Below, piece by piece: positions 34,795-44,021 of a stretch of 64,000 bases of DNA. How positions within the stretch are numbered: position 1 is the first letter of the stretch; each line of letters starts with the position of its first letter. The DNA lies in contig CAJUGO010000001.1 of NCBI GenBank assembly GCA_910585865.1, positions 248,001 to 312,000 of the forward strand. The letters are read 5' to 3'. Under the pieces are notes generated by a model. That model saw nothing but the letters and a program-made list of their open reading frames with translations. It ran no database searches and had not been told where the DNA came from. The DNA comes from an uncultured Ruminococcus sp. (lineage in GTDB: Bacteria; Bacillota; Clostridia; Oscillospirales; Acutalibacteraceae). A program made the translations under genes and the position numbers.

Positions 34795-35613
34795 TTAAGA
34801 TATTGGCTGATTATTTTCGTCGCAGCCGATAAATCCTAACTGAACACCGAGCTGTGCTTCCTGAACATCATCATCACATTCAGGGTCTTCACCGTCAATC
34901 CAAAGTCTGATTGTAACCTTTGTAGGTTCAAGCTGATTTAAATGGAAAATTCGGGTGTTATTAGAATATACCATTGCACCCGACGGTAAATCAAAAGTTG
35001 TCTGTCCGTTTACAGGAGTGCTTCTGTTCGGTTCGTAAATTGCTGTGCCGTTTCCTCTGCCTTCTGCCGTAAAGTCGACTCTTGTACAGTTTACAACGTC
35101 TGCTTTTGGACCGGTTGATGTCGTAGTAACCTTTGTGCCGTCATCGTTACCTTGTTTGGTACTTTCAGTGGTAAGATGTACCCACATCTCCTCGGTTGCA
35201 ATAAAGTAACACTCAAATTCCAAATATGAACGGTCATTAGCCTCTCTTACAGTACCGCGCTGATTTGTAAATCTGACACCGTCTGTAGTAGTTACAGGGT
35301 CAAGCACTATCTTATCCAAACTCGTATCATGCTTGCCAAGATAGCTGTCAATCATTTCGTTAGTAATAACTTTTGTATAACGGTCAAGATCTGTTCCGTA
35401 ATTTTCCATCCCTACCTTAAGCTGTGCACTTACGCTGATATGCAAATCAAGCTGATCTACACCGGCAAAAGTATTCACGGTAAACCAGGCAACCGTAGCC
35501 GTCGTCATTGAAAGAAGTGTTATTATCGCAACAAATACTATTAATCTTTTGCGTCTTTTTCTCGGAACATTTTCGCTGACCATTTTATCAACTATTCTGC
35601 CGAAAAAACTCAT
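34795..35613 (-). CDS. SipW-dependent surface protein, first gene of the locus
   Basis: The 272-residue protein starts at ATG 35613; the GTG at 35622 is inside the ribosome site. The N-terminus has a basic stretch PRKRRKR, then core LIVFVAIITLLSMTTAT and boundary VAWFTVNT. The mature domain shows DGVRFTNQRG, SYLEFECYFIATEEMWV and the family motif IRLWIDGEDPECDDDVQ near the end. It is followed 51 bases later by the membrane-anchored paralogue. The promoter lies about 110 bases upstream. Confidence 0.84.
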   Translation of the reverse strand: MSFFGRIVDKMVSENVPRKRRKRLIVFVAIITLLSMTTATVAWFTVNTFAGVDQLDLHISVSAQLKVGMENYGTDLDRYTKVITNEMIDSYLGKHDTSLDKIVLDPVTTTDGVRFTNQRGTVREANDRSYLEFECYFIATEEMWVHLTTESTKQGNDDGTKVTTTSTGPKADVVNCTRVDFTAEGRGNGTAIYEPNRSTPVNGQTTFDLPSGAMVYSNNTRIFHLNQLEPTKVTIRLWIDGEDPECDDDVQEAQLGVQLGFIGCDENNQPIS

Positions 35614-35727
35614 CGGAAACACTCCTCCCTCTCATTATATAGCCATAATCTGGCATTAATTTTACTTTTAATATAATAATACCTTATACTAAAACGTGCT
35701 AAAAGTCAATAATATTTGTAGCTTTAA

Positions 35728-35756
35728 ATTATTTTTGTATACACTGAATAAGTCAA
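35728..35756 (-). promoter_or_regulatory. Promoter candidate for the surface-protein locus
   Basis: Read on the minus strand, TTGACT (35756-35751), 17 bases, then AATAAT (35733-35728) gives five of six matches at both boxes. A second TTGACT (35709-35704) lies closer to the gene, with TATAAG at the short spacing of 15. The stretch 35614-36027 otherwise contains only AT-rich DNA and the terminator below. Confidence 0.55.
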
Positions 35757-35907
35757 AAAGTGTTTATTTGTTCAAAATAATTAATTTTCAAAAACAGAAA
35801 TAACAATTTTATTACAAAGCTACATAATATGTCCTTTTTTGACTTTTTTGTTTAATATATTGTTAAAAACCTGTTACATAATAATTATAAACCAAAAAAT
35901 CACAAAA

Positions 35908-35932
35908 AAACCCCTTTTCAACAAAGGGGTTT
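35908..35932 (-). terminator. Rho-independent terminator after the DUF6472-like gene
   Basis: AAACCCCTTT (35908-35917) pairs perfectly with AAAGGGGTTT (35923-35932). On the minus strand a run of seven T follows. Confidence 0.9.
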
Positions 35933-36027
35933 AGCGTTAAAATAATAAATATCGACAATTTTAATTTGAAACAGACAAAATCAACAGACTTATTTGCAAA
36001 ACATTTAAATATCTGCACATTTCTCTG

Positions 36028-36201
36028 TTAATTTTGTTTTTGCACAATTTTATATTCATCGTATAATCTGAAATAGTGACATTGATCAGATTTTTGAGTA
36101 AGAAACCTTGCCATTTCGTCTTCATCAAGGTTAATGCTACAGTAATCACCAAATTCTTCGTCAGCAACAAAGTAAGCACAGAATTCACATTTATCAGCCA
36201 T
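36028..36201 (-). CDS. Small Cys-containing protein resembling DUF6472
   Basis: This 57-residue protein begins MADKCEFCAYFVADEEF and continues with DYCSINLDEDEMARFL and CHYFRLYDEYKIV. The Cys pair CxxC, the acidic block NLDEDEMARFL and a late Cys before YF match the small Clostridia family I know as DUF6472, of unknown function and possibly metal-binding. The ribosome site AAAGGATG is rather far (about 13 bases). A perfect terminator lies 95 bases downstream. A longer overlapping frame on the same strand makes no recognisable protein. Confidence 0.75.
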   Translation of the reverse strand: MADKCEFCAYFVADEEFGDYCSINLDEDEMARFLTQKSDQCHYFRLYDEYKIVQKQN

Positions 36202-36329
36202 TTTAATTTACACATCCTTTCTGCCAGAAGAATTAAAAAATTTACAAACCCTACAGAGTATATAAAGGTGCAAATGCAAATTCACCATATTTAGGGCAAT
36301 AATAAAATTGTTTAGTATAATTCTTTAAA

Positions 36330-36908
36330 CTATTTTTCTTCTAAAAATTTATATTTGTTATAGCTGTACGGACTATAATTTTCTATCTGTTCAAAGACCT
36401 GCTCTTCGGTATCAGCTACAGTAAAAAGTCTGTTAAAATCATCACTCATAAAATTTCGGTCTATTGCATTTTGCAGCATTTCAAGCATTGCATTATAGTA
36501 ACCTTTAACATTATATATTACAATGGGCTTTGAATGACGGCGGAGCTGCTTAAGCGTAAGTACCTCAAAAAATTCCTCAAAGGTTCCGATTCCGCCCGCG
36601 CAAATTATAAAAGCATCCGATTTATCCTCCATTATACCTTTGCGCTCACGCATTGTATCTGTTACGATAAGCTCCGTACAATCTTCAAACACTACCTTCA
36701 TATCAATAAAAAATTCCGGAGTAACACCTATTATTTTTCCCTTTTCAGCAGCTGCTCCGCGCACTGCAGCTCCCATTACTCCGTATTTTCCCGCACCAAA
36801 AACAAGACCGTGTCCCTTTTGTGCAATTCTCTTGCCAAGATTTTCAGCTGTTTTTAAATACTCTTTGTCGATTTGCTCGCTTGAAGCCCCAAAAACACAT
36901 ATATTCAT
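36330..36908 (-). CDS. LOG family / TIGR00730 Rossmann-fold protein
   Basis: This family hydrolyses nucleoside 5'-monophosphates to the base and ribose 5-phosphate (cytokinin-activating LOG-type activity). The bacterial substrate is usually unknown. The 192-residue length is standard. Signatures are GLVFGAGKYGVMGAA near residue 35, the catalytic-region MRERKGIME, and the nucleotide loop AGGIGTFEEFFE. The usual Pro of PGGxGTxxE is Ala here. The ribosome site is AAAGGA. Confidence 0.88.
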   Translation of the reverse strand: MNICVFGASSEQIDKEYLKTAENLGKRIAQKGHGLVFGAGKYGVMGAAVRGAAAEKGKIIGVTPEFFIDMKVVFEDCTELIVTDTMRERKGIMEDKSDAFIICAGGIGTFEEFFEVLTLKQLRRHSKPIVIYNVKGYYNAMLEMLQNAIDRNFMSDDFNRLFTVADTEEQVFEQIENYSPYSYNKYKFLEEK

Positions 36909-37003
36909 AAATATTATCCTTTCATATTGCAGTAGGCAATTTTATTATACACCTCAAAACAACCGAGGTCAATATCCGATTATATTCATAAGGAGGCAGA
37001 AAT

Positions 37004-38407
37004 ATGCCCGAATCCTCACTTAAACAAAAATCAACCGACTCTGTTATAGAAAAGGGAGTTTTCCGCCTGGCATGGCCCATATTTCTACAGATGCTGCTTG
37101 CGGTATCACTTGGAAATGTAGATACGATTATGCTGTCAAACTACAATAGCACTGCGGTAGGCGCAATCGGCAACGCAAATTCTTTGCTCAGCTTTCTTAC
37201 GCTTGCATTTACTATTATTTCCAGTGCTACAGGCATTATCGTAAGTCAATACCTTGGCGCCGAAAAAAAGGACAAGATGAACATGATTTACACAGTTGCA
37301 CTCAGTTTTAACCTTGTGCTTAGTGTTATTATAAGCATAGTTGTATTTCTGTTCAGCAAAAATCTGCTCCGGCTAATGCAGGTACCCGCCGAAATGCTTA
37401 ACGAAGCAGATATGTATATGAAAATAGTCGGCGGCACGATTTTTACGCAGGCAATGATAGGAGCACTCAGCCAGATTTTTAACAGCAACGGCAAAACTTT
37501 TTTTGGCATGATTGTATCACTTGGCATGAACATTTTTAACATTGCAGGAAATTATCTTTTTTTGTACGGACCGCTCAAAGTTATCGGACTGGGAGCTTCA
37601 GGTGCTGCGGTATCAACATGTGTAAGCCGCGTACTTACAGTTATAATAACAGTAATATATTTTTATACTGTTATTAAAGGACGTTTCAGCCTGAAATATC
37701 TCAGACCTTTTCCGTTTGACGCACTTAAAAGTCTGCTTAAACTCGGTATACCTACAGCCGGCGAAAATATCTCATATAACTTTTCCCAGCTGATTATTAC
37801 TGCTTTGGTAAACACTATGGGGATTATTGCCATTAATACAAAGATATATGCGAATCTGCTTTCCATGTTCACTTATATGATTGCCCTTGCCGCTGCATCA
37901 GCAACTCAGATCATAGTGGGACACAGTGTCGGCGCAAAAGATTACGACTACGCATACAAACGGGTGCTTAAAACACTTCGGTTTGCAATGATTATATCAA
38001 TATCCGCTGCAATTGCCAACTGGCTGCTTTCACCGATAACCTTCTCGTTTTTTACAGACGATTCAAAAGTAATTAAACTTGGCTCGTTCATTATGTTCAT
38101 TTCAGTTATTCTGGAATTTGGAAGAACAACAAATCTTGTTATTATCAATAGCATGAAAGCTGCCGGTGATGTTAAATTTCCTACAATACTTGCCATTTTC
38201 TCAATGTGGGGACTCGGAGTTGCTCTTGTGTACATTTTAAGCACAGTATTCGGTATGGGACTTGTCGGTGTATGGATCGGCATGGCAGCTGATGAAATAT
38301 TCAGAGGCATAGTTGTTCTCATAAGATGGCTTAGGGGCACTTGGCGCGGCAAAAGTATAGTTGATGACAGCAGCAATGAAGAAGCGGACCTGCAGACTTC
38401 CGAATAA
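37004..38407 (+). CDS. MATE family efflux transporter
   Basis: This 467-residue, 12-helix secondary transporter of the multidrug and toxic compound extrusion type should couple drug export to H+ or Na+. The first helix region reads LAWPIFLQMLLAVSLGNVDT, typical of the family, and the two six-helix halves are both complete. The C-terminus is a short charged tail. The ribosome site AAGGAGG precedes ATG 37004 by seven bases. It is divergent from the LOG gene. The substrate cannot be predicted. Confidence 0.92.
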   Translation: MPESSLKQKSTDSVIEKGVFRLAWPIFLQMLLAVSLGNVDTIMLSNYNSTAVGAIGNANSLLSFLTLAFTIISSATGIIVSQYLGAEKKDKMNMIYTVALSFNLVLSVIISIVVFLFSKNLLRLMQVPAEMLNEADMYMKIVGGTIFTQAMIGALSQIFNSNGKTFFGMIVSLGMNIFNIAGNYLFLYGPLKVIGLGASGAAVSTCVSRVLTVIITVIYFYTVIKGRFSLKYLRPFPFDALKSLLKLGIPTAGENISYNFSQLIITALVNTMGIIAINTKIYANLLSMFTYMIALAAASATQIIVGHSVGAKDYDYAYKRVLKTLRFAMIISISAAIANWLLSPITFSFFTDDSKVIKLGSFIMFISVILEFGRTTNLVIINSMKAAGDVKFPTILAIFSMWGLGVALVYILSTVFGMGLVGVWIGMAADEIFRGIVVLIRWLRGTWRGKSIVDDSSNEEADLQTSE

Positions 38408-38415
38408 AAATTTTT

Positions 38416-38456
38416 AACAACGGAGATACCCTGTTTTTATGAGTATCTCTGTTGTT
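38416..38456. terminator. Bidirectional terminator between convergent genes
   Basis: AACAACGGAGATAC (38416-38429) pairs with GTATCTCTGTTGTT (38443-38456) across 14 positions with one G-T. It serves the MATE gene and the convergent membrane protein gene. Confidence 0.85.
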
Positions 38457-38461
38457 ATTAT

Positions 38462-39301
38462 TTAAACTTTTTTATCTGAATGCTCTAATGGTTTAGGAAT
38501 AAAATTATCTATAAAGCCTGCGGCGTTTTCTTTGCCTTTTAATCTGCCCTTCAAATAGAAAAATCCTGCGGCATTAAATATTGCTGCCCCAACAAAATTA
38601 ACAATCAAATCTTTCATTGTGTCAATAAGTCCGATGTCAAGATATCCATCAATTCCAAGCTCTCTTCCGTTTACAATCGTTGAACTGATTCCGCTTATTT
38701 TTTCGATTGTACCCGATTTACCGGATATAAGCCCAGAATTAATAACATTAATAACAGTATCTTTTTGCATATCTTTTCCGAGTAACGAGTCAACTGCAAA
38801 TTCAAAAAACTCCCATACTGTCCCCGCTGTCATGGAAAAACAAAAAGAAAACAGACACACAAATATTGGGGAAAGACTAATTTTTACTTTTTCGTTACGG
38901 TTAAGTATATCAGTAAGACCGAATCCCACTCCGGCACAAATAAAACCGTTTACTGCATGCAAAGCTGTGTCCCACAACGGGATTTTCTCATAGAAAGCAC
39001 CAAGCTCTCCCATTACATTCGCGGCAAAAACAAATAAAATCGTAATAGTTTCAAGCACAGTCGGCAGTCCGATTTTCAACTTTTTTTCTATGAACAAAGG
39101 TATCATCAGCAGCGCCAGTGACATTACACAAGTCATTGTGTTTTCCCATTTGCCCTTAACTATGCTTGTAATGAGTATTATAACTATTGTTACTCTGAGA
39201 ACTATATATACTGCTGTTTTGAATTTGTGCTCACGCATCTCCTTAAAATTTAATAAGCGGGCAAGGTACATGCAGAAACCTGATTTGTGTTTATTTTTCA
39301 T
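38462..39301 (-). CDS. Polytopic membrane protein resembling DUF2238 (YjdF)
   Basis: The protein has 279 residues from ATG 39301 (ribosome site AAGGTG); an earlier in-frame start at 39355 lacks a ribosome site. About six transmembrane helices are visible. The conserved-looking polar intramembrane segments WDTALHAVNGFICAG and TVWEFFEFAVD resemble DUF2238/YjdF membrane proteins. Function unknown. A 200-base gap upstream holds AT-rich sequence only. Confidence 0.7.
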   Translation of the reverse strand: MKNKHKSGFCMYLARLLNFKEMREHKFKTAVYIVLRVTIVIILITSIVKGKWENTMTCVMSLALLMIPLFIEKKLKIGLPTVLETITILFVFAANVMGELGAFYEKIPLWDTALHAVNGFICAGVGFGLTDILNRNEKVKISLSPIFVCLFSFCFSMTAGTVWEFFEFAVDSLLGKDMQKDTVINVINSGLISGKSGTIEKISGISSTIVNGRELGIDGYLDIGLIDTMKDLIVNFVGAAIFNAAGFFYLKGRLKGKENAAGFIDNFIPKPLEHSDKKV

Positions 39302-39510
39302 AAATTTCACCTTGTTATAACAAAGATACATCAGAAAGCATCTGATGCATTTCATACATTAAACACCATTTTCATACCAAACACATTTTTGGTTTCTAAC
39401 TGTGTTTAAGATTGTATAATTATCATTGCTTTTTTTAACATAATAATTCTTTGTGTAAAAAGCCTTCATATTAATACTTATAATTGCTTAATAACTGATA
39501 TCAGAAAACA

Positions 39511-39541
39511 AAAACTCTGCCCGGTCTACGAGCAGAGTTTT
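39511..39541 (-). terminator. Rho-independent terminator of the activase operon
   Basis: AAAACTCTGC (39511-39520) pairs with GCAGAGTTTT (39532-39541). On the minus strand TTTTTGTTTT follows. It ends the two-gene unit 40883/39555. Confidence 0.88.
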
Positions 39542-39554
39542 AGACATCCATAAT

Positions 39555-40865
39555 TTAATTAATTGATTTTTTTACAGTATCGGCACTTTCGACTTCTGTT
39601 TTCTTTTTAAGCTCCTCCCTGCCAACTGCAAGCATAAGTTTTATACGGTTTTCCTGATTTACTTTTGGAGCTCCCGGATCATAGTCAATGGTAACAATAT
39701 TGGCATTGGGTCTGACCTCTTTTATCTTTCTTATTGCTCCTTTTCCGTTAATATGGTTTGGCAGACAGCCAAACGGCTGTGTACAAACTATATTTTCATA
39801 GCCGGTTTCGGAAAGTTCAAGCATTTCAGCAGTAAGAAGCCATCCTTCGCCCATTTTGCTGCCGTAACCTATAATACCCTTTACAAGTTCTTTTGTGTGA
39901 GCATATTTATGAGGCGGTATAAAACCGTATTTTTCAGCCGCCTCAATCATAAGTGTTTCCAGCTTGGTGATATAATTAAGAAGTATCTGACAAAATTTGT
40001 ATTTTACTGTACTTCCGCCAAACATTTTGCAATCCTCAATACGGTTATCCACCTTAAATGAAGCAAAACCCATAAGTCCGGGCACACACACTTCGCAGTC
40101 CTGCTCTGCCAGAAAATCCTCAAGACCGTTATTCGCCATCTTTGAATATTTAACATAGATTTCGCCTACGATACCTACCTTGACCTTTGGAACCCTGTTA
40201 AGTTCAATTTTTGAAAACGATTTAGTAATCTTATCAAGATTTTCATCAATTTCCTCAAGGGTATACCCTTTTCCGTCAATAAGAAACCTGGAAATCTTTT
40301 TTATCCATTCCTCTACCAGCGCCATGCTCTCGCCTTTGTTCACCTCATATGGCTTAGTTTGATTTGATAAAAGCATAAGCTGGTCTCCATAAACTATGCC
40401 TCCGACGAACCGTCTGATAAGCGGAAGAGTAAGAGAAAAACCGCTGTTATGTTCCATGCCGAAAGAAAGCGAAATTACCGGAACAAATTCAAAACCTGCT
40501 TTTTTGAGAGCCTTTCTGAGAAGAAAGATATAATTAGAAGCACGGCATCCGCCGCCCGTCTGCGTAATCATTAGCGCAGTTTTATGTACATCATATTTTC
40601 CGCTTTGCAGTGCATTTATAAATTGACCTATTACAAGAAGCGCAGGATAACAAGTGTCATTGTGAACATATTTTAAGCCGGTCTGCGCAATTTCCGGACC
40701 TGTTGTGTCAAGCAAATCCGATTTATATCCATAATGAGTAAACACATTCTGCAATATTTTGAAATGAATAGGAGCCATATTCGGCATAAGGATTGTATAT
40801 TCCTTTTTCATTTTTTTTGTAAAAAGCAGTCTTCCAGTTTTTTTGTCATACTTCAGCTCTGCCAT
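39555..40865 (-). CDS. 2-hydroxyacyl-CoA dehydratase/activase-related protein
   Basis: The 436-residue protein resembles the C-terminal third of the large (about 1400-residue) activase proteins in which ASKHA, DUF2229 and HgdB-like parts are fused. Visible segments are NDTCYPALLVIGQ with a conserved Cys, TQTGGGCRASNY with a second Cys, FGCLPNHINGKGAIR with a third, and the terminal IDYDPGAPKVNQENR. These Cys may hold an iron-sulfur cluster. It begins 17 bases after the tandem-ASKHA gene, so the two products likely form one complex. Confidence 0.85.
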   Translation of the reverse strand: MAELKYDKKTGRLLFTKKMKKEYTILMPNMAPIHFKILQNVFTHYGYKSDLLDTTGPEIAQTGLKYVHNDTCYPALLVIGQFINALQSGKYDVHKTALMITQTGGGCRASNYIFLLRKALKKAGFEFVPVISLSFGMEHNSGFSLTLPLIRRFVGGIVYGDQLMLLSNQTKPYEVNKGESMALVEEWIKKISRFLIDGKGYTLEEIDENLDKITKSFSKIELNRVPKVKVGIVGEIYVKYSKMANNGLEDFLAEQDCEVCVPGLMGFASFKVDNRIEDCKMFGGSTVKYKFCQILLNYITKLETLMIEAAEKYGFIPPHKYAHTKELVKGIIGYGSKMGEGWLLTAEMLELSETGYENIVCTQPFGCLPNHINGKGAIRKIKEVRPNANIVTIDYDPGAPKVNQENRIKLMLAVGREELKKKTEVESADTVKKSIN

Positions 40866-40882
40866 ATAAAAAATCCTTTCGT

Positions 40883-43786
40883 TTAATCATTGTCAAGTGC
40901 AGCAAGCAGGCTGCGGATTCGGATTTTTACAGCTCCGAGATTTGTTATTTCATCTATTTTTATCTGGGTATAAATCTTATTCTCTTTTTCAAGAATCTCT
41001 CTTACTTCATCAGTAGTAATAGCGTCGACACCGCATCCGAACGATACAAGCTGTACAAGCTCCATATCCTCTCGTGTTGTAACATATTTTGCAGCCGCAT
41101 AAAGACGTGAATGATACGTCCACTGGTTCAATACAGTTGTATTAAACTTTTGAACTCTTGGCGAAATAACATCCTCACTTATAATGGCAACGTCGAAACC
41201 TGAAATCAGCTTATCGATTCCATGATTTATTTCGGGATCAACGTGATACGGTCTGCCGGCAAGCACAAATATCTTTTTGCCCTCTTTTTCTGCTCTTCTT
41301 ATTATTTCATTTCCCTTTTCCAATATTTTCTTTCTGTATCTCTCCTGCTCTTCATATGCCTTGTTTGCCGCAACTCTTACCTCGTTTAAGGTTAAATCAG
41401 GAAAATGATAAGAAAGCCTTTCATAAGCCTTTTTGGGGAAATCCTTAGGACGATGGACTCCGAAATATTCTTTTATAAAATGAACCTTACGGATATCTTT
41501 CATATTATTTTTTATAACTTCCGGATAATAGGCAACAACAGGACAATTATAATGATTATCTCCGAGATGTTCATCAAAGTTATAGGAAAGGCAGGGATAG
41601 AATATAGTCTCTGCACCCTGATCAATAAGCGTCTGAATGTGACCGTGAATCAGCTTTGCAGGAAAACAAACTGTGTCGCTGGGAATTGTCTGCTGACCGC
41701 GCTGGTACAGCTTTCTGGTTGAATACGGAGAATGGAACACTTCAAACTTAAGTTCTGTAAAGAATCTGTACCAAAACGGATACATCTCGTACATATTAAG
41801 TCCCATCGGAAGCCCCAGCTTGCCTCTTAGACCTTCAATCGGTTCGTACGAATCAATTAGTTTTAATTTATATTCATACATATTCAAATCAGATGACGGA
41901 GCTTTTTTTGTAATAGGACGCTCACATCTGTTGCCTGCTATAAATTTTCTTCCGCCGCCAAAAGAATTAATCGTTAAGCGACAGTTGTTACTGCACATTC
42001 CGCAGTTAGCAACTTTTATTTCATGAACAAAGTTTTTTAGTGCCTCGCTGTCCGCAAGGGAACTTTTTCCTTCTCCCTTGGATTTCTTTTTTGCATAGAG
42101 TGCAGCGCCGTATGCTCCCATAAGACCTGCTATGTTCGGACGTACAACCTCTACGCCCATTTCCTGTTCAAAAGCGCGCAAAACAGCATTATTCAGGAAA
42201 GTACCTCCCTGAACTACAACTCTTTTTCCGAGTTCCTCCGGACTTGACGCCCGAATAACCTTATAAAGAGCATTTTTTACAACGCTTAATGAAAGACCCG
42301 CCGATATATCCTCTATAGTTGCGCCGTCCTTTTGGGCCTGCTTAACGCTGGAATTCATAAATACCGTACAGCGGGAACCGAGATCTACCGGTCGCTTTGC
42401 AAACAAACCCAGTTGTGCAAAATCGGCAATATCATAACCCAAAGCATTTGCAAATGTCTGCAAAAAACTTCCACAGCCAGAAGAACACGCCTCATTAAGA
42501 AATATGTTATCAATTGCACCGTTATGTATTTTAAAACATTTAATATCCTGTCCGCCGATATCAATAATAAACTCAACATCCGGCATAAAATATTTTGCCG
42601 CTGTAAAGTGTGCAATAGTTTCTACAATGCCAAAATCAACATCAAAGGCATTTTTTATGATATCCTCGCCATAACCGGTTACAGCGGATGAAACAACGTT
42701 TATATCGGGATTTATATCATAAATTTCTTCAAGAAAATCCTTGATAATCTCAACAGGATTCCCTTTTGAGGGCAAATATTTTGAATAAAGAAGCTCTCCG
42801 CTGTCATTCAGCACAACACCCTTAACAGTTGTTGAGCCGGCATCCAATCCAATATAAGCCCTGCCGCTGTATCCCTTTAAATCTTTTTGTTTTACATCAG
42901 CCTTTGCATGACGTTCAGTAAATTTTTTATATTCTGCTTCATTTTTAAAAAGCGGAGGATTAAAGGCAAAATTGCCCGAACCTCTGTAATTCTTAACTTC
43001 CTCTATTACTTTATTAAAGTCAATGGCATTTTCAGCACACAAAGCCGCACCGCAGGCAACATAATAAAGCGAATTTTGGGGACAAATTCCCGTTGTGCCG
43101 AGGGTTCTGTCAAAACAGTTTCTTAATTCACTCATAAATGTAAGAGGTCCGCCAAGATAAACAACCTGTCCTTCTATTTCTCGCCCCTGAGCAAGACCTG
43201 CAACTGTCTGACTTACAACTGCATTAAAGATACTTTCGGCAATATCGCTCTTTCTTGCACCCTGATTTAACAGAGGCTGAATATCAGTCTTGGCAAACAC
43301 ACCGCAGCGTGACGCAATAGTATAGGTCTTCTCGTATTGCTTTGCAAGATTGTCAAGTTCCTCAAGCGGCACATTAAGCAAAGCAGCCATCTGATCAATA
43401 AATGCACCTGTGCCTCCTGCACATGTACCGTTCATTCTAACTTCAAGACCATTTGTCAGAAAAAGTATTTTTGCATCCTCTCCGCCTAGTTCAATTACAA
43501 CATCCGTTCCCGGAATAAACGTATTTGCAGCGACACGCGTTGCATATACCTCCTGAACAAAGTCTATACCGCTTGCTTCGGCAACACCCATGCCTGCAGA
43601 TCCTGACAATGCGACCAGTGCCTTATCGACACCGTCAACCTTTGAACGAACCGTCTCGAGTATCTGTGCAATTTTCTCGGTAATTTGTGAGAAGTGGCGT
43701 TCATATGTACTGTATATTATTTGGTTTTCTTCGCCTAGCACAACGCATTTTATCGTCGTTGAGCCTATATCAAGTCCTAATTTCAA
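40883..43786 (-). CDS. Tandem-ASKHA acyl-CoA dehydratase activase (HgdC/BcrA type) with DUF2229
   Basis: Such proteins use ATP and a [4Fe-4S] cluster to inject a low-potential electron into 2-hydroxyacyl-CoA dehydratases or related reductases. The protein has 967 residues. ATPase copy one starts LKLGLDIGSTTIK and has the cluster Cys in GTCAGGTGAF and ASRCGVFAKTD. Copy two begins near 310 with YIGLDAGSTTVKG and has ACSSGCGSFLQTF and SRCTVFMNSS. DUF2229 follows (near 650-870) with a Cys-rich CGMCSNNC. The start is TTG 43786, with GGAGG seven bases upstream. The catalytic subunits are absent here, so the substrate is unknown. Confidence 0.9.
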   Translation of the reverse strand: MKLGLDIGSTTIKCVVLGEENQIIYSTYERHFSQITEKIAQILETVRSKVDGVDKALVALSGSAGMGVAEASGIDFVQEVYATRVAANTFIPGTDVVIELGGEDAKILFLTNGLEVRMNGTCAGGTGAFIDQMAALLNVPLEELDNLAKQYEKTYTIASRCGVFAKTDIQPLLNQGARKSDIAESIFNAVVSQTVAGLAQGREIEGQVVYLGGPLTFMSELRNCFDRTLGTTGICPQNSLYYVACGAALCAENAIDFNKVIEEVKNYRGSGNFAFNPPLFKNEAEYKKFTERHAKADVKQKDLKGYSGRAYIGLDAGSTTVKGVVLNDSGELLYSKYLPSKGNPVEIIKDFLEEIYDINPDINVVSSAVTGYGEDIIKNAFDVDFGIVETIAHFTAAKYFMPDVEFIIDIGGQDIKCFKIHNGAIDNIFLNEACSSGCGSFLQTFANALGYDIADFAQLGLFAKRPVDLGSRCTVFMNSSVKQAQKDGATIEDISAGLSLSVVKNALYKVIRASSPEELGKRVVVQGGTFLNNAVLRAFEQEMGVEVVRPNIAGLMGAYGAALYAKKKSKGEGKSSLADSEALKNFVHEIKVANCGMCSNNCRLTINSFGGGRKFIAGNRCERPITKKAPSSDLNMYEYKLKLIDSYEPIEGLRGKLGLPMGLNMYEMYPFWYRFFTELKFEVFHSPYSTRKLYQRGQQTIPSDTVCFPAKLIHGHIQTLIDQGAETIFYPCLSYNFDEHLGDNHYNCPVVAYYPEVIKNNMKDIRKVHFIKEYFGVHRPKDFPKKAYERLSYHFPDLTLNEVRVAANKAYEEQERYRKKILEKGNEIIRRAEKEGKKIFVLAGRPYHVDPEINHGIDKLISGFDVAIISEDVISPRVQKFNTTVLNQWTYHSRLYAAAKYVTTREDMELVQLVSFGCGVDAITTDEVREILEKENKIYTQIKIDEITNLGAVKIRIRSLLAALDND

Positions 43787-43975
43787 GATGCCGCCTCCGA
43801 AATCAAAGTATAGTTCTTTGCTGTGCATATTAATTCATTATAATATTTTTTTAAACAGTTTTAATTCTTAAATGCAAAAATAATCGCTTTGACTTTGAAT
43901 AATTTTAATATATACATTAAATAATTTCAATGTACACTTACCGCAATATGTGTAATTCTACTCCATAAAAAAAAT

Positions 43976-44003
43976 AAAACCTGTCGAATACTCGGCAGGT
44001 TTT
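43976..44003 (-). terminator. Rho-independent terminator
   Basis: AAAACCTG (43976-43983) pairs with CAGGTTTT (43996-44003), with an inner CGA/TCG-like pairing. On the minus strand TTTTATTTTTTTT follows. It ends the 44022-44642 gene. Confidence 0.88.
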
Positions 44004-44021
44004 GAGTAAAATTTGTTTCTA

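Noticed and set aside
35961..36215. An 84-residue reading frame overlapping the small Cys protein on the same strand
   Set aside because: Its translation is a hydrophobic, low-information sequence, while the other frame gives a protein with a known family pattern and a terminator downstream.
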